A stretch of DNA of 64,000 nucleotides from Lottia gigantea (taxonomy: Eukaryota > Mollusca > Gastropoda > Lottiidae), in NCBI RefSeq assembly GCF_000327385.1, contig NW_008711185.1, forward strand, positions 124,001 through 188,000, read 5' to 3'. The position numbers and the translations under genes are program-made. This document shows, piece by piece, positions 48,401 through 59,203 of the stretch. The notes beneath the pieces are model-generated. The model did not search any database. It had not been told where the DNA came from and was given only the letters and a program-made list of their open reading frames with translations. How positions within the stretch are numbered: position 1 is the first letter of the stretch; every line of letters begins with the position of its first letter.

Positions 48401-51400
48401 TTTAATGTTGATTACACTTGGATTAGATAGCCAGGTATAATTCACGTTCTTTTTTACATGAATAAACTCGCTTAAGAACCATGATTAACGTTGGTTCAAT
48501 ACATTTCAACAGGTGCTGTTACCAATAGGTGCAGAACATTTTAGCAAAAAGAAATATTTGGCAGAGGCAAAGCTATTGAGATTTGATCCGTTTAGTGTTG
48601 GTTTTTATTCGATAACAGTATAAAGAATACAATCGCAGCGCCATTTGCGAGTCAAAATAACTCTTTTTGCGATCCAATTTTCTTATAATTGGCCAAAACA
48701 GGATGATCTTTGATTTCAAATGAAACTGTAAATTTTCATGAGAATCTTTGCAAAATCTGATACGCTCGGCTATCTCTATTAATTTTGAACTATAGACCGT
48801 TAGTCTAGAAATAGCTACATCCATTGCAATTTACATTTTAAACACTACTTTAATCATTGGAGAGATCAATCTAGAGGCTATAACAGAAGGAATTTGAGTT
48901 TCTACCGAATTTTCATCAGATACCAAGCAAAATTTAAATTGATTAGCCAGAACTGAAATTTTGTGTCTTATTGCTTATCAAAAATGGACACTGGCCTATA
49001 GATGTCCTGTAAATGGAATGGACTGAGTGCTCCTTTCTATTTATAGTTTGGTATGTTTGAAAGTTTAGTAAGTGGTGTAATTGATGCCTTCCCGAAACAA
49101 TTATCAAAACGACGAATGTGGGTTACTGCTGGTTTAGCTTCTATGTGTTATTTACTTGGTTTACCAATTACAGCAAATGTAAGTTATTAGTTCGTTAGAT
49201 ATGCGAATGAAGTACCTTACCGGGACTTCGTTGACAAGATTTTGCTCGATATGTGTCATAAGTCATAACCAGCTGTTACCTTGTGTTTGATACAGGTCGA
49301 GTATTGATCAGTTTTTGTTTTGCTCGGTGGAAAAGTCTCCACCCATCAAGATGTACCTGCACTTGCAAACTAATAAATGACTTTATGAAAAGGATGCATA
49401 TATAAGTATCAAAGTTGACAGTAGAAGAATCTTATATTTTTAAGCATAATTTGTTTATTTGTGTTGCTTTGTTTTTTCTTTTGTAGGGTGGTATATATGT
49501 TTTTCAACTAATGGATTGGTTTGTAGCAGCATTTTGTCTTCTGATAATGTGTATCATAGAATGTTTGATTATAGGATGGATTTATGGTAAGTCTGCTGCT
49601 AGTAGATGCGTTTGAAGTATATTTTCGTCTTACAGTAGTTAGATAATACTTTGGATATATACAGTCTATCTAATGCAAGGGTTTTCAACCTGAGAGTTAT
49701 TTCGAAATGAGGCGCTTTGCAAGTTTTGGACTTTTGGACTATTTAGTCAGCTATATTCTATGAAATGAAAAAAAAAATTGCTGGAAAAACAAAGAGAAAA
49801 TCACGAAATATGGTAGGGAAGTAGGGTAATACCAAGGATTTATAGGGTATAGAGGGAAGTAGGGTGAATACCAAGGATTTATAGAGTATAGGGGGAAGTA
49901 GGGTAATACCAAGGATTTATAGAGTATAGATAGAGGTAGGGTAATACCAAGGATTTATAGAGTATAGAGAGAAGTAGGGTAATGCCAAGGATTTATAGAG
50001 TATCGAGGGCAGTAGGGTAATACCAAGGATTTATAGAATATCGAGAGAAGTAGGGTAATACCAAGGATTTATAGAGTATAGAGGGAAGTAGGGTAATGCC
50101 AAGGATTTATAGAGTATAGAGAGAAGTAGGGTAATACCAAGGATTTATAGAGTATAGAGGGAAGTAGGGTAATACCAAGGATTTATAGAGTATAGAGGGA
50201 AGTAGGGTAATACCAAGGATTTATAGAATATAGAGGGAAGTAGGGTAATACCAAGGATTTATAGAGTATAGAGGGAAGCAGGGTCATACCAAGGATTAAT
50301 AGAGTATCGAGGGCAGTAGGGTAATACCAAGGATTTATAGAGTATAGAGAGAAGTAGGGTAATACCAAGGATTTATACAGTATAGGGGGAATTAGGGTAA
50401 TACCAAGGATTTATAGAGTATAGAGGGAAGTAGGGTAATACCAAGGATTTATAGAGTATAGAGGGAAGTAGGGTAATACCAAGGATTTATAGAGTATAGA
50501 GGGAAGTAGGGTAATACCAAGGATTTATAGAGTATAGAGGGAAGTAGGGTAATATATATAATCGATCAAGGATCTTGAAAGAGGTAATAGAAAGAAAAAG
50601 GTTGAAAGCCCTTGATCTAATGAATCCATTAATTGTGAATGCTATAAATTCGCAAAAGCTGCGATAACTTGTAATCGTCCATAAGTATTTATATAATTAC
50701 AGGAACAACAGACATCTGACGGCAAAATTGAAATTTTGCAAATAGAAACATTCAATTATCCCGATACCTCTAAATACCTTTTTTAACGTACCATGTTTTT
50801 AAACCAGCACGATATAGTTCACCAAATATAGTTCAAAGCGCGGTTGCAAACGTATCAACGAGCATATCCATATAAATTTGCACTTACAATGACATTATAT
50901 TACATTGACATTATATTATTGCACTAACATTGACATTATATTATTGCACTTACATTGACATAGTATTATTGCACTTACATTGACATTATAGCATTGCACT
51001 TACATTGACATTATATTATTGCACTTACATTGACATTTTATTATTGAACTTACATTGACATAATATTATTGCACTTACATTGACATTATAGCATTGCACT
51101 TACATTGACATTATATTATTGCACTTACATTGACATTATAGCATTGCACTTACATTGACATTATATTATTGCACTTACATTGACATTATAGCATTGCACT
51201 TACATTGACATTATATTATTGCACTTACATTGACATTATAGCATTGCACTTACATTGACATTATATTATTGCACTTACATTGACATTATATTATTGCACT
51301 TACATTGACATTATATTATTGCACTTATATTGACATTGTATTATTGAACTTACATTGACATTATATTATTGCACTTACATTGACATTATATTATTGCACT

Positions 51401-54062
51401 TATATTGACATTGTATTATTGAACTTACATTGACATAATATTATTGCACTTACATTGACACTATAGTATTGCACTTATATTGACATTATATTATTGCACT
51501 TACATTGACATTATATTATTGCACTTATACTGACATAATATTATTGCACTTACATTGACATTATAGTATTGCACTTACATTGACATTACATTATTGCCCT
51601 TACATTGACATTGTATTATTGAACTTACATTGACATAATATTATTGCACTTACATTGAAATTATATTATTGCACTTACATTGCCATTATATTATTGCACT
51701 TTCACTTACATTGACAGTATATTATTGCACTTTCATTGACATTATATTAATGTACTAAGATTGACATTATATTATTACACTTACATTGACATAATGTTAT
51801 TGCACTTACATTAACATTACAGGTGTAGAAAGATTTAGTAAAGATATTGAATTAATGATGGGAAGAAAACCTGGTATTGTTATTAAAACATGTTGGTGTT
51901 TTATTACTCCTGCTCTGTTATTGGTATGTACTAAGGGATTATAATACATATATAAGGATAACAGATTACTATTGACATACTGACAAATGTGTCATTGATT
52001 GCAATGTTTATGTCTTTATTTATTATATGTCAGCATTGAAACAACTAAAAAAAAAAACTCCACATAAAATGCCAACATTTCCTATAAATGCCAATAAGTT
52101 GATTTAAGTTTTTTTTATGTTCAACTATTTATTACTAGAAAATGCCAATAAGTTGATTTCAGGTTTCAGGTTCAACTATTTATAAGTATAAGATGGCAAT
52201 AAGTTGATTTCAGGTTTTTTTTTATGTTCAACTATTTATTACTAGAAAAATGCCAATAAGTTGATTTCAGGTTTCAGGTTCAACTATTTATAAGTATAAG
52301 ATGGCACTAAGTTGATTTAAGGTTTTTTTAGGTTCAACTATTTATTACTATAAAATGCCCATAAGTTGATTTCAGGTTTGTTTACGTTCAACTATTTTTA
52401 AGTAGAAAATTGCGATAAGTTGTTTTCAGGTTTGTTTAGGTTCAACTATTTATTACTCTAAAATGCCCAATAGGGTGATTTCAGGTTTGTTAAGGTTCAA
52501 CTATTTATTACTCTAAATTGCCCAATAGGTTGATTTCAGGTTTGTTTAGGTTCAACTATTTATTACTCTAAATTGCCCAATAAGTTGATTTCAGGTTTGT
52601 TTAGGTTCAACTATTTATTACTCTAAATTGCCCAATAGGTTGATTTCAGGTTTGTTTGGGTTCATCTATTTATTACTCTAATATGCCCAATAGGTTGATT
52701 TCAGATTTCTTTATGTTCAACTATTTTATTACTCTAAAATGCCCAATAGGTTGATTTCAGGTTTGTTTGGGTTCAACTATTTATTACTCTAAAATGCCCA
52801 ATAGGTTGATTCAGGTTTGCTTAGGTTCAACTATTTATGAGTATAAAATGTCAACATTTATGATTTCAGGTTCGTTTAGGTTCAACTATTTATGAGTATA
52901 AAATGTCAACATTTATGATTTCAGGTTTGTTTGGGTTCAACTATTTATTACTCTAAAATACCCAATAGGTTGATTTCAGGTTTGCTATATGAGTATAAAA
53001 TGTCAACATTTATGATTTCAGGTTTATTTAGGTTCAACTATTGATAACTATAAAATGTTAACATGTAAATTTCAGGTTTGTTTAGGTTCAACTATTTATA
53101 ACCTTAAAATGCCAACATATGATGATTATGTGTATCCAGATTCAGCTAAAGTTCTAGGTTTTATATTATCTATTATACCCATAATACCAATACCTGTTTT
53201 TATGGTTTATGAACTTTATAAAGCAAACGGTTCACTTTTACAGGTTAGTAGCTTTAGTTTGACTCTATCCCCAATCAGTTCTTATTCTCAAATTTTCCAT
53301 TAAACGGTTTTGTTACGCATACTGGATTTTGGTAATTTTGATGTACATCGTTTTAGCTGGGTCAGTTCAAATCTTCAAAAACTTCATTTCCTTTATCATG
53401 GAGGCATCTTCAAAATCTGGTCAATTCAAACTTCGGACTGAAAAATCGCAGATTCCGTCAATTGTCATCAATTGCTCAATTCCTACTTTTTAAGGTGCGG
53501 GCACACGAGCGGTCTTGGTCGCCGACAGGATTTGCTAATATCAAACAAGTTTGATAATTGTCTCCGATAGTTTTATCGTCTGCAAGACAGACCGTTATCG
53601 TCATGGTCGCGCGTGATTATCGACATGGTCGTGCCAATTGGCGAAGCTCCGGACAAGACTCTAGTCGGCGTCAAAAATCGCCGACCAAGACTGCTCGTGT
53701 GATCGCAAAAAAGTGGCAAACGTTGGATCTTGTCGTGAACAATAGGCAATGAGCAATTCGAATGTGCGACCATCCAGTCCAAATCGCAGTTGATTGCAGA
53801 CGTTCCATTTCTCGATAGGAGTGTTTCGCACAAGTCGGCCGCAATGTATTTGATGAGATCATGTCGATTAACAGTCGACCTTAAACCACTTGTAACGATT
53901 CTCTCTATTTTCTTTTTTCAGAGATTTAAACAAACTCTACGACCAGCGTCAGATTGGGGGCCTTCATGTAAAGAATACCGACATGAATATTCATTAAAAG
54001 ATCATCAATATGAATCACCATTTGTTAAAACATTTCACAGAATACGTCATTGTAGAAGATGA
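42415..54062 (+). CDS. SLC6 sodium/chloride-coupled transporter, glycine-transporter-like (copy B), 636 aa
   Basis: Thirteen exons: 42415-42625, 42806-42937, 44772-45087, 45417-45549, 45901-46035, 46455-46558, 47662-47786, 48322-48434, 49047-49178, 49487-49586, 51823-51923, 53076-53243, 53922-54062 (TGA). They match copy A exon for exon in phase, and in length except the first (211 against 217). TM1 is about residues 43-63 ([11 protein letters not shown] at 53-63); the TM3 Tyr lies in VTIYFN; TM6 has [10 protein letters not shown]8 has LGLDSQF. These are the Na+, Cl- and substrate positions of amino-acid-type SLC6 carriers. Loop 2 carries [11 protein letters not shown] and seven Asn sequons. 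The gene runs away from copy A, head to head, with 14.6 kb between the starts. The first exon begins after an acceptor-like TTAG, so a 5' UTR intron is likely. One donor is GTTAGT after exon 4; the others are ordinary. It looks intact. Confidence 0.9.
43100..43660. repeat. AT-rich dispersed repeat, family G
   Basis: AGCAGTTTGACCTAGTTTT, TTAGTTGAAACCTTTAG and GGGCGTTTATTTT recur at 41643-41800 and about 35405-35540. Intron 2 of copy B. Confidence 0.5.
43855..43985. repeat. MITE family A copy (right half)
   Basis: TTTTAGTGGAATTGCAGGAA, GATGCTATCGGGGTCCACTT and GAAAACCTCCTTACAATCCC. Intron 2 of copy B. Confidence 0.6.
43989..44322. repeat. MITE family F copy
   Basis: Starts TTAAAGATGAGTTTCCTA; the interior matches 711-1052 and 24793-25136. 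Intron 2 of copy B. Confidence 0.65.
44330..44697 (+). repeat. SINE-like element with B box and CATTT-rich tail
   Basis: GGTTCAATCCC near 44383 fits a Pol III B box. The body (GGATGGGACAATAAATCAAG, GTGTGCTACAGGCTGTGACG) recurs in part near 26300-26410 and 33110-33170. The tail GAGCCCACATGGTGCAGAGA and (CATTT)n recur near 10555-10610 and 47605-47650. This looks like a dispersed SINE family of the host. Confidence 0.6.
47925..48190. repeat. Palindromic MITE family D copy
   Basis: CTTCGTCTTATACCTTGACT on the left pairs with GTCAAGGTATAAGACAAAGT on the right. Intron 7 of copy B. Confidence 0.75.
49795..50555. repeat. 37-bp minisatellite in intron 10 of SLC6 copy B
   Basis: About twenty copies of AGTAGGGTAATACCAAGGAT followed by TTATAGAGTATAGAGGGA, with very low divergence. 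Confidence 0.96.
50698..50790. repeat. MITE family A relic
   Basis: GGAACAACAGACATCTGACG and AATTATCCCGATACC resemble the family A right half, sitting between two minisatellites. Confidence 0.45.
50880..51820. repeat. 25-bp minisatellite in intron 10 of SLC6 copy B
   Basis: About 37 copies of TTGCACTTACATTGACATTA plus TATTA. In 50980-51250 two variants alternate (TATTATTG and TAGCATTG), giving a 50-bp higher-order unit. It runs up to 10 bases before the exon 11 acceptor. Confidence 0.96.
52080..53075 (+). repeat. About 55-bp array built from the exon 12 splice acceptor (copy B)
   Basis: About seventeen copies of TGATTTCAG + GTTTGTTTAGGTTCAACTAT and ATTACTCTAAAATGCC lie before the true exon 12 acceptor at 53075/53076. 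Many retain an AG after a T-rich tract. It is the counterpart of 16810-17165. Confidence 0.93.
53491..53703. repeat. MITE family E copy
   Basis: GTGCGGGCACACGAGCGGTC on the left pairs with GACCAAGACTGCTCGTGTG on the right. GC-rich relative to its surroundings, it keeps spurious frames open. Intron 12 of copy B. Confidence 0.75.
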
Positions 54063-54109
54063 TGATGAACTTCATATATCTAAATATCTCCATTATAATT
54101 GAACTGTTT

Positions 54110-54440
54110 CAGGGGAAGGGTTCGCCATCCGTTTGACCACTTTTATACCTTAGTCTCAGAAATAGGAATTTTACAACTAAGCTAATTAGTAATATTGTTC
54201 ACGGCTCACCGCCGAAATTAGAAACTTCAAATCTATGGGTGTCCAGAATTTTGTCCTTGTTTTAAAGTGAGAACTCTTCAACTTAAGATACTCTGTGATC
54301 TATAGTAAAATTTTTAGTTTGAAGTATTTTTAAAGGAATTGTACGATTTTCGTACATTTCTAGTATCAGTACTTCTGAAGACCATTTACATATATTCAAG
54401 GCCCAAATCAACCCCCAAAATGGCGAATCTGTCACTTTAA
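54110..54440. repeat. MITE family C copy
   Basis: GGGTTCGCCATCCG at the left and AAAATGGCGAATCTGTCACT at the right, with interior AAGCTAATTAGTAATATTGT. It lies just after copy B's stop and may be in its 3' UTR. Confidence 0.7.
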
Positions 54441-54449
54441 ACCTTTTTT

Positions 54450-55700
54450 TTTATTCATTTTTTATTTTCAATAATTCTAAAGAAAGGATCGATACAAGGT
54501 GCATAACATAAATCAATCTCATATTTTCAACGCGTACTTGTGAAAGAAAGAAAGAAACAACTATATTTTACAAGGATAAGAACTTCGACAGGAATTATGA
54601 GTGAAGATGACTTATTCAATGTCATCGGACTTTCACACGCCGATCGACATCGGCTTGTCCAAAGGTTGCGTTCCTTTTCTCGTACCTTCAAAGCAAGAAT
54701 TCTTCAAATAAGCATGCGGACTTATATTTTAATGAGAAAGAAATAGAATTTAGTGCAAACTATACAGCCTCCAAATTGAGCTGGCGTGAAAGATTTTTTT
54801 TTCGTAGCTTCCGCTGTTTAAGATGGGACATATTATATGTGTGTAATGTATTTGTTTATATCAAACATTAAAAACTTGATTAAAAATAACATCCTATGTT
54901 CAGTAACTGATCACACAGTCAACGATAAACATCGTTTAGATTTGTTTCATATGGCTATCAATATTAATCCCCGTACCGTTAGAACATTTCAACTCTTGGT
55001 AATGGTCATTTCATGTAAACAATACTCGAACGATCTCAGTTCTGTCCCACATCTTAAAATATTTATTGCAAATATGTTTGTCTCTAGTTGTAAAACTAGA
55101 TTGTAGATTGAGTAGATATAGCTCTTACATGTTCAAGGGTTGTTTTCCTTGCCCCGTGCCTAATTTTGTGTTTGATTATAGCAAAATTGATACCAGAAAG
55201 CTCGTTCACTGATGCACACTATGAGAACACGTATCGTATTTTCACTAAACGAATTTATGAAATTGTTGATTAGGAAGTAAATACATTATGTGTATACTTA
55301 TCTAAATTCTTCAAGGTAATAATAAAATGTACGAAAATGAAATCCTGAGCAACCAAACGACAACCCCGTTGAATCGTGGGGAACACTGTGTGTGTAAACT
55401 GTTCATTGTGTATTTATGCGAAGCAAGGACACTATGCAAATGTTCTGTGTCACACAGAGGAGCCCATGTCAAATCAATTGCAAAATACATCAAAAACAAT
55501 TTTTTTTCCTATATTCTAATGGGAGAAACCTCTCACAAGCATATTGTGTGCTTCCCGAATCTCAACCATGACAGTTATACTTGTATAACGCCAGTTTGTC
55601 CAGTTTGTAACCATAATCTCGAGATGCTGGCAGCGCCAATGATAGCACACGTAGTAACACATTCTTTTTCCCATCAGAATGGGAATTTTTTTTAGCATAT
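54450..55700. other. Spacer with uncertain small reading frames
   Basis: Three + strand frames are open (54540-54746, 54837-55106, 55327-55695). The first contains MSEDDLFNVIGLSHADRHR, faintly like the end of a SAM domain; the last contains CPVCNHNLEM. None has a convincing domain, splice context or close partner, so I call no gene. Confidence 0.45.
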
Positions 55701-55709
55701 TTTAGTTAA

Positions 55710-56010
55710 TGGAGTTGATTTTACGTTCAAATCTCCTTGAACCTCGCATATAAAACTCATCCGCAAAAAAAGACAAAAGGGTGAGTTTATGTGTTGACTA
55801 CCGAAAAGTCATCAAATTAACTTGGACACATTCCTACAAGTCAGTTAATAAAGAGAAAATATACCGAAATATTGGTAGGATAATCTATCTTCACTACAAT
55901 TGACTTTAAAACCGGATATTATCATGTCGATGTCAAATTGATATCAAATGTCAAAACACTGAATGAATCTTCTTTTATACTCGACAAGGCTTAAAAGACG
56001 CGGGTCAAAA
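55710..56010 (+). pseudogene. Gypsy/Ty3 reverse-transcriptase fossil fragment
   Basis: Pieces resembling the VDYRK and IDFKTGYYHVDV motifs of Gypsy/Ty3 reverse transcriptase are visible. It is old and broken several times; no LTRs are seen. It resembles the relic at 35215-35400, so both may derive from one family. Confidence 0.65.
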
Positions 56011-56632
56011 CTATGCCGATTTCTGTCAAAAAATGAAAATTGAGAATTTTGTTTGTTTACCTTTTATAAGGTCCGTATTTTCAGTCCCTCAACATGTTTT
56101 TTTCGAAAAATATGTTTTTATACCGTTTTTCGAACGTAACCTGCTATGAAATTAATTGTATTAAAATAAAAAAAATCGTTATTTACGACCGTGTCCATGG
56201 TCTTGGACATTCGATCAGTGGCCATGTTTGACATATCGCCGGAAAGCTGCTGAAACGCTGTGCATGATGGTTGTAAAATCTCTTGAATATTTCTAAACCC
56301 TTTCCGTCAATGGCCGGTAGAAGATGACCGTCGAATGTACGGAAAATGCCTTATTTGGTGTTATGATGAGGTTAATTATGCATGACCGGTCACGGCGCAT
56401 GCGCATAGCGTTAATACAGAACTTGCGCATCCTGTCACTTAGTAACTGGACTCATTAATATTCATATATTTGACGCGATTATACTAGTCATAAATTGCAA
56501 TTAAAAAATATAAAATATGATAATCCCGACTACTAAATTTACCGCAAGACCGCGAATTAATGAATTTTTCTTATTAATTTCTTCACATTTATCAATTTAT
56601 CTTGTAATCGATTTATTATTATCTATTGAAAT

Positions 56633-57150
56633 ATGCCACCACAGAAATCTTCAACCAAAAAGAAACTTAAAGGAACAAAAAGGCGAAAAGTTTCGCGGAA
56701 AGTTATCAATAAAAAACTCAAAACAAATGATGACCCTGACTTGACACCTGAAGCAGACGAATTTTTCAGTGACATTGATGATAGTGTATTATCTGATGAC
56801 AATAATTTTGATAGATCTAGCTCTGGTGACAATGATAAAAATGATGATATTAGCTTGAGACCTCAAAATGGTAAAAATGATAAGACTGAAAATGCTATTT
56901 TTAACCAGGAAAATGCAACAAATATTAAAAGTTTTACTTCTTCTATTGCAAGAAAAATTAACAGTCATACAATATTTCATGACAATAAAATAAATTTAGA
57001 GAACAATGATTCATTGAATGAACAATTAAATTCTGGATTCATCTTATTTCATTCAGACATTTTACAAAATATAATTTCAAATCTTCTGTGCCCAGAATGT
57101 TGCTCTTATGGTGTAAAATCCAGAGTGAACTGTCATAAAGGCTACTCAGT
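56633..57150 (+). pseudogene. Possible Mutator-like transposase N-terminal fragment
   Basis: An open frame starts MPPQKSSTKKKLKGTKRRK, a basic stretch, followed by an Asp/Ser-rich region and then GFILFHSDILQNII, NLLCPECCSYG and VNCHKGYSV. This order (a leucine-rich segment, CPEC, then a C-x-K-G pair) recalls the start of the Mutator-like transposase domain common in invertebrates. The similarity stops where a repeat block begins near 57153; the open frame itself runs on to 57232 inside that repeat. The gene may have been interrupted by the neighbouring element. The family call is tentative. Confidence 0.45.
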
Positions 57151-57152
57151 AG

Positions 57153-57600
57153 TATATGAGCTTATAGATTGGTCGCATAGGGGGATTCCCCATTCCATTT
57201 CATTTCATGGGGAAAATGCAACAAATATATAAGCTCCCAAAAAGACCTAAATTCCCTTCATTTCATAAATTCTTACACTTAAAGACCTAAACTCCCTATA
57301 AATTATTACATCCTAAATTCCCTACATTTCATACACTAAAAACATCTTCAATCAATTTCCTACATTCCATCAAAAAAGAGAGTATATGAACTTATAGATT
57401 GGTCGCATAGGGAATTCCCCATTCCATTTTATTTCATGGGCTCAATCTATAAGCTCCCAAAAAAGACCTAAATTCCCTACATTTCATAAATTCCCTACAT
57501 TTCATGAATTCTTACATTTCATAAATTCTTACATTAAAAAAGACCTATACACTAAAAACCTTCAATCAATTTCCTACATTCCATCAAAAAAAGCATATTA
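57153..57600. repeat. Repeat block at the left side of the Polinton fossil
   Basis: TTATAGATTGGTCGCATAGG and CCCCATTCCATTT occur twice (57160-57215 and 57388-57430), each followed by an inverted AATCTATAAGCTCC or related piece and by several CCTAAATTCCCTACATTTCA units. This may be the left terminal region of the element; the true end is not certain. Confidence 0.6.
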
Positions 57601-57723
57601 AAGATACACTTATATAAAATAACATATCATCCGGTTTTTAAATAACCTCGTTTTAAGTAATGTAGAAGGGAGATAACCTTTTTTTGGGTAAAAACAGACT
57701 AAATTAACTCATTTAGAAATAGG

Positions 57724-58014
57724 ATGAGTTTAATTCTAAAACACGAACAGCACAGATTCGAAGATTATTCGAACGACGATATCTTTTCTTCATTATTTTC
57801 TCTAGGTAAAACAATAATTCCAAAAGTAGCTAGCTTTGTTTCAAAAAACAAATCACTCATTTCAACCGGAGCGAAAGTCATCGGCTCAATCGCGGAAGCG
57901 GGAAAGAGTATAAGCGACACAGTGAAACAATCTAATGAGTTGAAAGAATTAGTTGAAACTAATAAGAGAACTTCGAAGCAGAAGATTAGAAGAAAGGAAA
58001 GGAAAAGGTTTTAA
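57724..58014 (+). CDS. Small basic Polinton protein, 96 aa
   Basis: It starts MSLILKHEQHRFEDYSNDD, has a hydrophobic Gly/Ala/Ser/Ile middle (IPKVASFVSKNKSLISTGAK) and a strongly basic tail (SKQKIRRKERKRF). Such small basic proteins next to the protease and integrase occur in Polintons and adenovirus-like elements as minor virion or core proteins. The role here is inferred from position and composition only. It ends 16 bases before the next gene. Confidence 0.55.
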   Translation: MSLILKHEQHRFEDYSNDDIFSSLFSLGKTIIPKVASFVSKNKSLISTGAKVIGSIAEAGKSISDTVKQSNELKELVETNKRTSKQKIRRKERKRF

Positions 58015-58030
58015 AGTTATAGGATAAAAA

Positions 58031-59201
58031 ATGATTGTCGCTCACGCTCCAAAAACTTATTTCGGTTCAGGAGATATACAAAAATCATTGGGTTCTCTTC
58101 CTGGATTTCCATGGGCGAAATATCCCGGAGAAAAACATCTTCCCGGTCATAATTACACCGGTCCAGGTACTAGGTTAGATCTACGATTAGACGAAAACGA
58201 TAAACCCAAACCAGGGGAAGAACCAGTCAATAGAGTTGACGCCGCTGCGTTTAAACATGATATTTTATACAGAAACAAAGACATAAACTTCAGACACGAA
58301 GCAGACAAACAAATGATAATCGAACTTGAAAATATTCCAAATCCAACTTTCAAAAAGAGAATGCAAAGAGCATTAATCATTAAACTCTTGAAAGCAAAGA
58401 TGAAATTAGGTATGGGATTAGCGGATGAAATTCACAAAGAATTTAGAAAAACTAAAAACTTTTTAAAAGTCAAAGTGTTTGAAAAAGATGAAATATGGTC
58501 AGCCGATTTAATTCATATGCCAGTCGAAAGAGGATTTAAATATTGCTTAACAGTTATAGATTTATATACGAGATATGTATGGGTTATTCCTCTCAAAAAC
58601 AAAACGGGATTATCAGTCAAACACTCATTTGAAACGATTATGAAACAATCTAACCGACATCCAGAAAAACTGTGGGTAGATAAAGGAAGTGAATTTTATA
58701 ACAAAAATATGAAATCTCTTGGATTTGAAATTTACAGTACGCATAACGAAGTTAAAGCTGTAGTTATTGAAAGATTTAACAGGACTCTAAAAAATAAATT
58801 ATTTAAAAAAGTTCACGGAATTGAAATCTCAAAAATGGCTTAAAATATTACCAGAGGTTGTAGATGAATACAATAACAAAATTCATTCATCTATAGGTGT
58901 CACACCAACACAAGCCTCGAGTAATCCAAATATTATAAAGTCAATTAACGCGCAACCAAAGTACGAAAATGAAATAAAGAATTTAAATATCAAACCCAAA
59001 TTTAAAGTCGGAGATCGAGTTCGTATTTTCAAATATAAAAGTAAATTCGAAAAAGGTTACGTTGGATACTGGACGAACGAAATATTTATCGTTGATAAAG
59101 TAAACACTACATCACCTCCGACATATGAATTAATCGATCAAGACAAAGAACAAATCATAGGTAGGTTTTATCAAAACGAACTTCAAAAAAACGACTTTTA
59201 A
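58031..59201 (+). pseudogene. Polinton integrase region with parvovirus-type PLA2-like N-terminal domain
   Basis: The first part carries LPGHNYTGPGT (calcium-loop type) and VDAAAFKHDILY (His-Asp active-site type), the pattern of the phospholipase A2 domain in parvovirus VP1 proteins. In the same open frame an RVE-type integrase core follows, with catalytic acids in WSADLIHM, LWVDKGSEF and VVIERFNRT. The end of the region has a small SH3/chromo-like segment with KVGDRVRIFKYKSKF and ELIDQDKE. Polinton integrases are known to insert the element; a PLA2 domain in parvoviruses acts on endosomal membranes. The region as a whole is broken. Confidence 0.85.
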
Positions 59202-59203
59202 AA

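Noticed and set aside
49795-51820. Regular short repeats that might suggest a CRISPR array
   Set aside because: Repeat units abut without unique spacers and lie in an animal intron; they are minisatellites.
54540-54746. Short frame faintly like a SAM domain
   Set aside because: Too short and too weak a match; no neighbouring exon completes it.
55327-55695. 122-codon frame with a CPVC motif
   Set aside because: No zinc-finger spacing, splice context or recognisable domain; the antisense frame is open as well.
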